From positions 16,942,739 to 17,006,738 of the forward strand of contig CM055192.1 in the NCBI GenBank assembly GCA_029224185.1: a stretch of DNA of 64,000 nt, written 5' to 3'. Every line of letters begins with the position of its first letter. Position 1 is the first letter of the stretch. The position numbers were made by a program, and so were the translations under genes. The stretch is from Karalla daura (lineage: Eukaryota > Chordata > Actinopteri > Chaetodontiformes > Leiognathidae). The notes below the pieces were generated by a model. That model saw only the letters and a program-made list of their open reading frames with translations. It made no database searches and was not told the DNA's origin. Positions 13,267 to 25,117 of this stretch are shown in pieces.

Positions 13267-16200
13267 TCACAGGATCTGGCACCAGCCCTGGCTCCTCTGG
13301 GACAGGGTGCTGGCCCAGGTCATGAGAGACAGATTGCGCTCCTCGTAGGGCGGATAACGCAGATAGGTTACACACTCGAAGCGTGTGCTTCTTAGCAGGC
13401 ATGATTTCCTGTGAGAGAAGGTGTTAAAGCTGTGCTGGCCGTGGTAGGAGCCCATTCCACTGGCACCTGTTAAAAAAATGCAGAGTTAATATAATGTAGG
13501 TTACATCATCTCACCACTGCATTTGCCATCATTAATATTGTGGCATCTCTGCCTTACCCACTCCACCGAAAGGCAGAGCCACCATCAGGCTCTGCAGGAC
13601 ACTGTCATTGGAGCAAAAGCTTCCACTAGAGGTCTCACTCATTAGCCTCGAGATGACCTGCAGTGTGACAAAGAGCCAGAGTGTCATTATAACACACCCA
13701 CAGACTGCACCAGCCTCAAACCATGAATACGGCCTCAGATTCGGTCTCACGTACCTTGCTGTTGCTGGAGTATGCATAGACACAGAGAGGTTTCTCTTGC
13801 TTATTGATGAAGGCTATGGCCTCATCGACAGTGTTCACAGACAGAATTGGAAGGACCGGACCAAAAACATCCTGTTTCATGATGGGATCTTGTTCCGCTA
13901 CCTCTGTCAAAATCGTTGGGGCTTTGGAGAGAAAACAAAGGTTTAGAACAGCACTAAATGTAACATCATATAGGTTCACAGAGAGGCTACCTATATATTT
14001 ACCTATATATTTCTCTGCTTCGATCACTTGGCCACCCACGGTCACTTTGCCAGATCTCCACAGCACCTCTCTGACACGGTTGAGTGTCTCTAGATTGACC
14101 ATGCGGCCGTAGCTGCGGGACTCTCTGGGATCAGAACCGTAAAACTGCATCAGGCAGCACTTCAGGGCCTGCACCAGCCGCGCTTTGACGTCCGTGTGGC
14201 ACAGGATATAGTCGGGGGCCACCAGGCTCTGTCCAGCGTTGTGAAACCGAGCCCAGGCGATGCGCTGCGCTGTTGTGGAAATCTCACAGTACTGGTCCAC
14301 GTAACACGGGTTCTTACCAGCCAAAACCAGGGTCACAGGCGTGAGCGTGCGGGCTGCAGCCTGAGCAATTTTGCATCCCTCCTCCCTACATCCTGCGAGG
14401 GTCAACACAGAGTTGATAGCTTAATAAACAGGACTGTCACAAAAAGTGGTCAAAGAGGCCAAATTCAACTTCACCTGTAAAGAAGACGTGGTCGAATTTA
14501 AGCTCCACAACTTCCGGCAAGTCACTTGTGCCAACAAGAATGCCATGGAAGCATTCCTGGATGAAAACAAGCATTTTAAACCAGACTGTGAGATTTTGTT
14601 GTTATATAATGAGTTTACTTTCAATTGATGCAGAGTGCAACTGACATAGTACACATCTGCATTAGTCCTGGATATCAAAATGCAAACATATCCAGTGTGC
14701 TGTTAAAACTATTGGACTTTCATCCAATGTGTAAAATCACTGTTAAAAGTTTAAAGACTGGAAACAGTCATGAGGCTCAAAGTGGAATCAAAATATCCAG
14801 AGTTCATGACCTCCAATCATTACTCACAGGGTCCAGGTAGAAGGGGATGAGACGGTGCAGAAGCTCTGCTGTGTGAGCGCAGACCTCGGACGGGCTGAAG
14901 ACTGCACAGTTCCCTACACAAAATATTACAGATCTCATTATGAAGCCTGTCACAGGAAATGTAAGAGATGAGAGTGATAAAGTGTGGACTCAGAGTGTGT
15001 GCACCTGCAGAGATGGCCCCCACCAGTGGCACCAGACAGGTCTGTACTGGATTGCACCAGTGCCCCATGATGAACACCACCCCCAGCGGCTCACTGACCA
15101 GCATGCATTCATCCAGCGTGGTGGACTGCACCGATGAGACCAGAGCAGAATTAGGTTACAATTCAGACCAAGCTCTTGTTGGCAAGTGTGTGACTAACAG
15201 AAAGGCTTCAGCTTCCTACTTCCCTCTTACGAAAAGGGCAATGCAATACTTGGGTTCTAATCTGCTTTGGCTGCACAATGCTTTCTTTGTAGGAGCCAGA
15301 CAGAATGTTCTCGCCGAAAAAGGTTAAGTAAGTCATTAATAATCCAAAAAATATGAATTTATTTAATAAAAAGCATACAAAGATTCTCACCAGGTTTCTC
15401 TCCATGTATTGCGGCTGCATCCACTTCTTCAGGTTGTTCATGGCATACTGTGCCTCGTTCTTCACCAGAATCAGCTCTGACACAATTGTCTCAAACCGCG
15501 GCTTGTGAAACAGAGTGAGGACAGGATAGTTAGACGAAAACCCACCTGGAGAAAGGTGTGAAAGGTGCATGGCCTCGCAGTGTCTCACCTTATGGAGATC
15601 TCTCCCAAGAGCATCCACAAAGTCACACTCATGCTCCTCCAGCATGCGCACCACAGAGTCCAGCTGAGCCAGCCTGAAGCTCTCTCTGAGGGTGCGTCCA
15701 GCCTGAAAGGCCACCCTAGCCCTCTTCAGCAGGTCCACACACTCCAGAGGGTACGTCCTCAAACACGGCTCCCCCAGCCGGGTTCTGAAACGGCAGCCAC
15801 AGCTCTAGTTGCAACTCCACGCAGAAAGAAAAGCACATCCACCACCTGGAGCTCACCACTTTACCTTCTGCATGTCAACCGCCCGTTCCTCCTACAAACA
15901 CTGCACGCCCTTTTTTTAAAAGGCATGTTTACTCCAGTCAGAAATCCTCCGCTACTGGCCTTTCTGACTGGAGTTAGTGTGCAGTTAAGCCTACGCACCA
16001 GTTCTGTCAAAGCCCCCCCTGGTTGGGAGGATAGTGAAAATCCTTACAAGTCCAGCTAGTCAGGTGATGCACATAAACCAAGACAGCTGGAGGCCGACTC
16101 TCCTGAGAGGCAGTCACTCCACACTGAAAAACCAGCCTCGCAGTTCATTTACTTGCTTCTTCTCCTGGTTCACAGATCTTGGAAAGCAAACTGGATATGC

Positions 16201-16392
16201 AATTTTAACAGATTCTCAGAGGCAAAGTAGGGATTTCTGACACACTGTGCTGGCACAACGCAGGCTGGAAAAGGTTCAAGCGGCCTCAGAACCGGAGCAG
16301 TCCGGAGACAGAGAGGTCCCAGTTTGGGTTTGAAATTACCTTCTTAGTGCTTTGAACCAGCGGGACGGAGAGGGGCTCGGCGGGCTGGTCAT
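13267..16392 (-). CDS. ALDH3B-like protein, probable pseudoenzyme with CaaX box, 10 exons
   Basis: Class 3 aldehyde dehydrogenase fold, closest to ALDH3B1. Exons: 16392-16340, 15784-15589, 15501-15391, 15125-15005, 14913-14828, 14556-14475, 14392-14003, 13921-13755, 13657-13558, 13466-13267. They total 1506 nt, 501 residues, with consistent phases and no frameshift or stop. The family regions RARVAFQAGRT, APTILTEV, FGPVLPI, LPFGGVGASGMGSYHG and FNTFSHRKSCLLR are clear, and it ends CQIL, a CaaX prenylation motif like that of mammalian ALDH3B. Every catalytic residue is changed. The usual PWNYP reads HWCNP (Cys144 for Asn), TLELGGK reads TLVLAGK (Val239 for Glu), and GQTCVAPD reads GQSLVAPD (Leu273 for the nucleophilic Cys). 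Spacing between these sites (95 and 34 residues) equals that of ALDH3A1, so the alignment is unambiguous. The cofactor loop FTGSPRVGK reads FTGCREEGC. I infer a maintained non-catalytic protein; aldehyde oxidation is unlikely. Confidence 0.92.
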
Positions 16393-18898
16393 GGCGGTCC
16401 GGCAGGCTCTGGCTCCGCTGTGAGGAGAGTGGCACTGACACACGCTCAAAGGGGACTGTGGCACACAATGAGGCTCAGACGTACTCCCTTACACCATAAT
16501 CCTCCGTGATGGCAAAGAAAAGCAATGTTATGTGACTTTTCTCCGTCTGGCAGGGACCCGGTGCTGTTTAAAATGTGTTTCCTCACCCCAGAGCAACAGT
16601 GCACACACACACACACACACACACACTCAGCAGGTGTTTGCAGTGAACTTATTAGCAGCTTTGTGAGAGGTGGGCGGGAAGAAAGCACTCCTTGTGTTGT
16701 GAATGACTTAAAGTAAATCATTTATATAATAACGGGGTACATGATTTAACATTACAGAGGGAAAATGTATTTTACACATAGACAAATCTTACATGGGAAT
16801 CTCTTTTTTTTTTGTCCAACAACACACTGTAGTGCAGCCAGGTTCGAAGACACTTTGAAAAGAGGAGGACAGCTTCACATGAAGGGTGGGAACATTGCCA
16901 GGGGCTTTTTTTTTTTTTTTTTTGTATTTCACTTTATTGGTTGTACTAAAAAAACGGTGGATTTGTTTTCCACAGTCAGCATCAGCAGACCCCTGGTACG
17001 CTTGAAGCCCACAGCCTACTCTTGACATCATTTAAAACAGATGAGCGACCTCATCGGACGAGACAGACGAGCTTGTGAGGTATCTTCCATCCCTCCTGCG
17101 CACCAGCACACGCCGGGGCGTAGTGTTTCCTCCGAGTCCATTCGCCGCCGCCTTGTTCTTGCTCGAGTGGGTTCGAGAGGGGGGAGATCTGAGCCGGGAT
17201 CCTCCCCACCGCTTCGCCAGACATTAGTTCAGTCTCATTAGTAAACTGCAGATTAATCCAGCGCCGCCACTGTTATCTATACATTATGTGTATAATGGCT
17301 GCATTTCAATTCTAATTGTTTTTTTTCTTTTGTTTTAACACAAGTTAATGGCCTTAATAAGAAGAAGAAACATGGCAATAAAGACCTGTACGTTCTATAG
17401 CTTGTGTTATTCATTAAGAAAAGTATTTATACTCATTCCTGACAAAACAAAAACAAAAAAAACAAAACTTTTTTGCATAATAAAGAACTTGGTATAGATC
17501 TGACATTTTCATGTTCTCTTCCTGGTCCGTGACTTAAGACATCTCGTCCTTAACTTCATGTTGTTTTTTGTGGAACCCTGTGTAACGTCATTCAGGCTTA
17601 TTGAGAAACACTCCACCCACGCGCCCCCATTCCTGCCAGCCAGACGGCCGGGGAGGCGGGCCGCCTCTCCGTCCCACCGGAACGGCAAACCGAGCAGTCA
17701 CATTTTGGTTGACGAACCAGTCCATGACATCATGTAGAGAGGCTTTTAAACCTTGAAACTCTCTCCCGCATGGCTTCGAAAGTCCACAGAGATCGGAGGG
17801 GCGACGTGGCCGAGCCCTCCTCCACTGTCGCTGTTGCTGGGGGAGCAGAGCGGATGGGTGTCTGCACTTCAGTCAGGGCAGAGGGAAAGGTCCAGGGAGC
17901 AGAAAGAAAGAAAAGGTACACAGCCCCCGTTTTCTATGGCTTGTTTCCGATACACCGTTCATGGTTATTGGTTATAGTGTGACGAGTGAGAGCGGGAGGG
18001 CGAAGGTGGCGTTGTATGAGGCACTCGGCGTTATTCCAGGGGGGTAGTGTGGGACGTTTTTACGAGTTCAAAGGCTAAAATCCAAGGTCAACCTTTTTCT
18101 TTTTAGAGTGAAGGGTAAGCACGGACGCGTGACGATGAACGGCCGTCGAGTCAAACGCTCCCGCAAGGACATCTTTGCTGTGTCAAACGACGGCAGGGAC
18201 GAGGGAGTGACAAACGGGAGAACTTGCATGTCACGTGACTCCCGTGTCTGAAATGGAGCGAGGTCGAAAAGGGTTTTCCTCGAAATGGGACGTAATCTAA
18301 TGGACACGGGATCACCGTTGTGGGACATTGATTTGTCTTCCATCTAGAAAAGACGCATTATGCTCAGCAAAAACATTTAAATACGCATCCGATATCGGCT
18401 AAAAGTAGCTTGGTTAATGGAACCCAAGCCTCCTAAGTGTGTTAACAGTGCATCGCTTGGCTTCACTGGAGTGAGCCAACCACGTGTCAAATGGCTTGCA
18501 TTGCATCTGTATTGCTTTCCAGTTCACTTAAAATTGGAGTGTTAAATCCGAGATTCTGTAGAGCCTGAGAAACGGAGATGAAGCCACTGCAGATCCGCAT
18601 TTCATCAAGTTAAATTCAAGACGTATTGAATTTGGGAAGTGGCTAAAAATTGGATTGTGCTGCACAAACAGCATCCCCTTTGATCCGAGGGAGAGCACTG
18701 TAGAGCAGAGCTCGTCCAGTTTTTTTTTTTTTCTTAAAAAGAGACTAAAGGAAAGTTTGTCGGTCCTTCTCGGTTCCCCTTTTGTTTAGGCGGTGCCCCT
18801 TTGATGTGACAGGCTCCGGTCCAGGTAACCGGAGCCTTGTGCTTCATTCAGGCCACTTAACAGGACCCTCCTGTGAAGATTGTCCTGATTCGATGCAG
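16393..18898. other. ube3b 3'UTR and intergenic stretch before the ALDH3 gene
   Basis: No coding exon is recognised. Much of the part nearest 18898 is probably the 3'UTR of ube3b. The only minus-strand AATAAA I found is at 16933-16938, followed within 9 nt by a 19-base A run (T run at 16906-16924 on plus), which could be the ube3b 3' end or the tail of a retrocopy. A CA repeat lies near 16601-16627. A short GC/CpG-rich block near 17620-17700 and the palindrome TCACGTGA at 18231-18238 are present without an assigned role. Confidence 0.5.
16601..16627. repeat. (CA)n microsatellite
   Basis: About 13 CA units upstream of the ALDH3B-like start codon, read directly. Confidence 0.9.
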
Positions 18899-19492
18899 TT
18901 AGGAGAGCTCAAAGCCTGTATTCATACTGATAGCGTAGCGCAGCTTGTCACGGAGGATGCTCTTCTTGCTGTAGTTGGGCAGCTTGAGCAGGTTGAAGCA
19001 CGTCGACGAAGTGGGAAGACGACCGCCAGGCTCCTTCTTGCGGATGGTGAAAAAGCCCCGAAGAACGCTGCCGAGCGTGTCCCCAGTGTCCTAGAGGCGG
19101 GAAACGCTCGGTCAGTGGAAACACCACGCAAACGTAACTTGCCACAGCGCTCGCTTCCTTTCGTTCGATTCTCACCTGATCGTCCGAAACTTCCACACAG
19201 CGGATGGAGAAAGGTGGTTTGAGGTAGGCAAATCCAAGAAGAGGAGGCCGTGAGCAGCTGGTAACAAACTGCGAGAGCACAATGAAACAGGATTAATGAG
19301 ACAACCATTCTGAAATGAGAAGCTTTTGGCCGCGTTGGCTGTAATGCAACCATGACCCACTTTAAGAAACATGGCCCTCTCTTCAGCATTGAAGTCACTG
19401 GACAGGATGTCCCACAGCCAGATGATAACACGGTGGCTGCTGTGAAAACCTCCATAGTAAACAGTGTGTTTCCTGACAACGAGAGAGGGAGG

Positions 19493-19530
<38 letters not shown>

Positions 19531-22500
19531 GAGAGAGAGGGAGAGGGGGAGAGAGAGAGAGAGAGGAAGAGGACACCAGAGATTAACATCTGTGTGCAGC
19601 AAACAAGACAAAATAAAAAGTCTGGCTGGGTTTATTTGGAAAACTTCTGTCACAAAGAGTGAAACTGTTGCGGCGGCACAGCAAGCTCAGGGAGGAAATG
19701 CAGTCCTCATTTACAGACATCCGAAATGCCACATACTTGAGGTCGTCCAGATCGATCTCAGCATTGTCACCCGAGACGAGACGCTGAACCTCAGGCGTGG
19801 AAAACATGTGCAGCCACTCTGGGTTAATGATGCTGCGGAAGCCCCGAATGAAGGCTGCTGTCTGCTCCTTGATCTGTGTGTGCATCCGGAAGTGAGCCAT
19901 GAGATGGATGTAGCTGATCCTGAGGGAAATGGTAGTGTTAGGGTTAGGGAGATGTTTGGAATAACACAAAGAGGTTTATTCTTCTCAGATATAGAGCGAC
20001 GTACTTGTTTTCATTAGTGACAGGCATGGTTTTCCCTCCAGGTATCAGCTCATGACAGACAAGCTGTTGGGGGCCACATACACAGCGAGGTAAAGACGTG
20101 ACTCTAAATACATATAGCTACACCGTGTCCCAATCTTCAGCTCATACCTGTCCCATTACATCCTCGTCATAGGACAAGGTCAGTCCGAGGTCTCCCACAT
20201 CTCCGTCGTAGCGCTGAATAAAACAATTGGCATGAATGACGTGAGGGGGGGAACCATGAGGAGGCGGGGGGAGAGTCAAACTGGCCCGAGAGCGACCGGG
20301 ACTGACCTTGATAGACGTGAGGTTCTTATAAAACTCAGAGTCCAGCGAGGGCAGCTCATCGATGGAGCTGTAGAAAGTGCTGTGGTGGTGACCCAGGACT
20401 TGACTCAGGAAGAACGACGCGAAGGGGACGTCCACGACGATGCCCTGAACGCAGGGAGGTGACACGATCACTACAGATGACCCCACTCTGACAGCAGAAT
20501 TAGGATCAGAAATCAACAAACCAGACCAGAACTGTACCTCGTACACAGCTTTCCCGAGCATTTTCCCCACAAATTCAAACAGCTGCAAGTGGTTCTCGTG
20601 GATGTACGATGTAGGCGACGGATACAGCCTTTCATTTCCACTTGTAGTCTAGAGGAAATATCACACACACACACAAACCGGTCAGCTCAATGCCAGCAGA
20701 ATAAGCATGGTGCCTCAAAAATGGCTTCCCATCAGACCGACGTACCTTGAACAGGTTTAGAGCGGGATTGAACACTTTCTTGATGATCTCCTCGAGGAAT
20801 TCCTTGAACACGCCGTCCTGATCGATACCCGCCTCGTCCACGCCCAGGTCGTTGACAAACTTCACACGAATGACGCCTTTTATCGAGTTGGCTGGTAATC
20901 TGCGGAGCTGGTCGTATCCGTCCTTGAGAGGGGGGGAAATCAAACGTTATTATGGAACAACCGGGAAGTTGTTTAATGAGAAGCGCTGCAATGATTCAGT
21001 CTAATGGGACGACTTCATACCTCCAACATCCTCGAGCGACGGATGGTAATATGGGTGACGTGGGGCGAGGCAGAGCTCGTCTCTATTAATCCTAAACTTT
21101 CTTTCTCTTTTGTGACGATGTTCCTGAACAGCAGCACCCTCTGAAGTGAGGGGGGGGAAAAAAGCAATTACAGTGCTGAAAATGAAGCTGAACCTCTGTG
21201 ACCTGGATGAAAGGCTCACTCACGTTTTTATGTGGGATAACGTGCGGGATGTACTGCAGTAGCAGCTGGGCTCTTTTCTTGCCTTTCTCCAGCTCTTGAA
21301 ACAGCAGGCTGGGCTTCAGGTCCCTGAATGCAGCATAAAAAGCGTTATGTCTACTCCGAAACAGAAGGCCACTGAGTATAGGAAGTGAATGGCAATTTAG
21401 GGTTAGTTTTTACTTGCGCAGCCAGTGGTCATCAGGCGTGAATCGTCTCCTGCAGTCCCGCTCGTAGAGCACCATCAACCAGCCGTGGACGCTGTGAAAC
21501 AGCTCCAGCTTCTCTCCCTTCGCGTTTTCTGTTGAACCCAGACAAAATGAATCGAACGTTTCACCTAGGAGTCATCATCTGTGCTCTCTGGGCTCAGTGA
21601 GGCCGCGCACTCACCTAAGATGCCATCCCAGATCATCTTGTACACAAAGGTGTTGAGAAATGACGAGATGGTGATGAGTTCCTCTATTTTGAAAGATGTT
21701 TGCTCTTCATAGACCTCGATGTCATCTAGAATTCTGTAACACAGTAACAGGGTGTGGGGTAAGACTTAGCTACTGGATCAGGGGACATCAGCCCGGTGCG
21801 GTATGCGGGAAGCAGGGAGGTTACGTGATGAGGTGCCGAGAGCAGTCACAGAAGAGCATGAGCATAGACAGCAGCTGCTTGGACTCCTCTGTGTCGTTGT
21901 TCAGACACTCCATGAAGAGTTTGAGGCCCCCCTGAGGGCCCAGCTCACAGATGAAGGCCCAAAGTTTGGGCAAAAGGTCATCGAGGTGGGTCAGGCCTGC
22001 AGGAAATACACAGAATAATCAGTGAATGGACTCTATGTGCTTGTGCAACATGGCAAAAAGGTGTAAGAATCTGCCACTGACCGGTGAGGATCTGGAGGCG
22101 TATTTGCGTTAGCGTGGACAGAGCGGTCTGGTAGAGCACACAGATGCTGCAAACCTTCTGAACCTCGGCTGAGTCGACTCGCTTCCCTCCAACCGGTTTC
22201 AGGATGTTCCGCACAGAGGCAGACTTCTGGAACGCCCTCTTGAACAAGTCTGGTAAAACACGGGCACAATGAAGGGAGCCCTCACATCTCAAAATCTCAA
22301 ATTTTCCAGACAGAGAATTATACTTGCACATTGGAGTGTTTTTGTGCTTATACAGTAACTCACTTTTAACTGGCAGATTGTTCTGTGAAGTGCTGGGCTG
22401 TGGTGGTGGGGGGGTGGGCTCCTGACTCTCCAGCTTCTTAGAGAGGACATCACTGAAGAGAGTCCGAATGACAGAAACCCCCCACAGGTACTGCAGCTGT

Positions 22501-25117
22501 TTGGTGACCAGCGGCATGGACTCATTCAGACTGCAGAGAGGAGGCAAAGTGAGATGTATGCATAATACATGACATGAACCATTACGCTTCAAAGGCATAG
22601 AGCACAACTGCAAAACTGGGGATCTGCATTCCTTGTATTTAACACACCACATCTTTTTTCGTTTTAAGGAAAACTTTTACTTAATATACAAAGAGCCTCA
22701 AATAATCTGAACAATCTGGGAACCTAGGGGTTTCTGATAAGCATCAACTTAAGTAGATTTTACTGACCCGTAGTCTACAGTCTGGGAGAACCAGCCCAGG
22801 ACAGGGTGCCAATGTGTGAGGTTGGACTTCTTTTGGGACACATATCTCTGACAGTAAGACAACATGTCCGTCAGATCCTTCACAAAGTGGTTGGCTTCCT
22901 CCTCCAGAACCTTCTCATTGAGAAAGCCCAGGTGAATCAGGTTGCCTGTTGAGCACATGAAAAAAAATAATCACACCTGACATTTCAGTCCAGACACAAA
23001 ATAGACTGTTAATAAAAGCCAGTATCGATCTGAAGTCTGTACCCAGTAAGCAGAGTGTGTGGCTCCCCTCTAGACACACACAGATGTCCAAACACTGCTC
23101 TTCCCGGCTGAGAAACAGAATGAACTTCCGCAGCAGGTCGTGCGTCTGGATGGATGCCATGCACTGTTGAAAGCAAGCATACGTTCAAACCTACTCCCAA
23201 GGATGAACGATCAAAAGCAGTGTAACCATCTAAAACGACACGAGATGTACCACGAGGCATTTACCTCTGGAGTGAGCACATTGAGGTGGTACACAACAGC
23301 CGGAACTGACATGATGTGAATGAGGAATGATCGTAGCAGGTTATCAGAGAAGTGAGCAGCGATGACCGGCCTGAGAAATACACAAAAATCAGGTTTGGTT
23401 AAAATGAGCCTTCGAGTAAAACGGCAGCAGCTACAACCACCAGATTACCAGCTCATCCTGCTCACCTTAATGACAAAGTGAAGATAGCTGTCAAGGTGCC
23501 TTTGGAGAGGGAGGGTTTAGAGCGAGCCAAGCCGTTGGTCAGCAAGATCTAAAGACGAGTTGAAATGGCGACAAGAAAGTGGATTTTTATTTGATGACAG
23601 TTGTCTCAAAGCTTTGACTGAGTGACTTTTAGCGAATAGTGTGTGCTGTGATGATACCGTACCTGCAGTATTGAATAGAATCCCTTTTGATTGAGATGGC
23701 CCATAATATTTTCACAAATCCTCATTAAAGCAGGTCTGAGAGCTTCTCCTGGAATGATGAGGAGAAGAGAATCTGCTAATATCTTTTCACAGAGCGTGTC
23801 CTGCCATAACAAAAGCTCTGTTTACAATAGCAGCCTGGACTTGACAGGAGACTCACCCTTCCCTCTGACTATCCGCCAGGTTGAAGTGTCTGTGAAGGTC
23901 ACCAGCATGGTGAGGTACAGTGTCACCAGTTTATTGTCTTGAAGAATATCAGGCTGCAAAGCACAAAACCATCAGTGATATGTACTGTATGTACAATTCG
24001 TGAACATGAAATCGACTTTTTCCAATTTCCAATCAAGACCGACCTTCAAATTTTTTAGCCTCTGACAGCAGATCCACAGGACATCTTTAATCTGTTTGAG
24101 CCAGGGAATGGTGAGGTCTTTAGAGAGAGCCAAGGACACATACCACACCTGAGGGCCCAAACGCGAAAACAGCCAGTCAGATAAAAATCATAAACAATGA
24201 TGCTTGGAATGTGCTGTCTCTTAGATTTCATACTCACTTTAGGTTCATTTTCAACCTCCATGCTGGCGAGGATAGCACGACTGAGCTTCTCAAACCTCTG
24301 TGTGCAGCATGAGAGTTATTTGAGTTGTGCAGCCCAAACCAAGAGCATAAATTACTATTTTTATGTTTACAATTGCCTCCACAAAAGGGAAGACTTGCCA
24401 AGCTACAGAAATATAATTCTGGAAGGGAACTGAGTTGAACTACTAGGGCACTCACCATCTTATCCTCTTGCTGATATATAAAGAGTAACTTCCGTGCAAT
24501 TTTGAAAATTGACAGTGCATTTCGCTTTGCTGTCCCAGTTTCTGAGGTCTGGAAATAATCATCGACCTCTTGCCTGGTGACACGGAGAATAGAAAACACT
24601 GAGCCAAGGATCAAACAAACACAAGCAACTAATAACAGCTCATCCTAGGCTAAATAAGTATTGGGTGAAGTTTTACAAGGGAATACACCCTGGACAGTTC
24701 ACCAGTCCATCACAGGACACACACAGACACACCCTTCAATCTCACAGTCATATTTAGCAGCAATTTAAAGTCTCCAATCAAGCTAAATATGTATGTTTTT
24801 AGATTGTGGGCGGAAACCCATATAGACATGATGAGAAAATACCAACTCCACCCAGAAAGACCCCCTGTCAGACCAGTAACAATGCTGGGACAAACACATT
24901 GAACTCAAAACACCTCAAAAACATCTTATATGTACATTCACCAGACATTAAACTACCTGATTTGTTTCTGAAGCCTGCAGCGACAGAGAAACTTCCTGAC
25001 CAGGGCTTGGATGTGGGTAGCAGCTTTTTCCTTATCTTTGTGTCCTTTCCTCTCTTCCCTGGCCTGTCTGGCTTTGTCCAGGAACTCGGACTTGGAGGTC
25101 TGCGGTACACTAAACAT
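18899..25117 (-). CDS. ube3b: HECT ubiquitin ligase E3B, complete, 26 coding exons
   Basis: Accepts ubiquitin from an E2 onto its active-site cysteine and passes it to substrates. Exons: 25117-24957, 24573-24456, 24297-24238, 24148-24044, 23953-23857, 23748-23663, 23548-23466, 23370-23265, 23163-23043, 22945-22768, 22530-22364, 22249-22082, 21996-21825, 21733-21615, 21528-21414, 21323-21224, 21140-21021, 20922-20746, 20648-20538, 20444-20307, 20213-20148, 20063-20005, 19919-19737, 19472-19361, 19268-19176, 19090-18899. They total 3207 nt, 1068 residues, identical to the human length. The start MFSVPQTSKSEFLDKARQAR matches the family N-terminus. An IQ motif (IQALVRKFLCRCRLQ) ends exon 1. The HECT domain fills about the last 300 residues, with Cys1036 in LPTSSTCFNLLK. 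It is head to head with kctd10. Confidence 0.98.
19473..19572 (-). repeat. (CT)n tract acting as a 100-nt polypyrimidine tract
   Basis: On the plus strand this is almost pure GA with GGG interruptions. On the ube3b transcript it reads CT and runs directly into the CAG acceptor of the exon starting at 19472. It is both a simple repeat and the polypyrimidine tract of that 3' splice site. Confidence 0.85.
24655..24880 (-). repeat. Dispersed fish repeat, copy 2 (ube3b intron 1)
   Basis: Minus-orientation copy. It holds 'AATACACCCTGGACAGTTC', 'CCAGTCCATCACAGG', then 'AGTCTCCAATC' and 'GGGCGGAAACCC', the same ordered series as in copies 1, 3 and 4. It fills much of the intron between the first two coding exons of ube3b. 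Confidence 0.75.

Noticed and set aside
13267..16392. Calling the ALDH3B-like gene a broken pseudogene
   Set aside because: All ten exons keep phase, total length is divisible by three, there is no premature stop, and the C-terminal CaaX box is present; only catalytic residues are lost.
18782..20017. Plus-strand open frames of 146 and 221 codons
   Set aside because: They are antisense to the last HECT exons of ube3b, whose minus-strand exons have matching phases and full family similarity; the second frame runs through the GA repeat.
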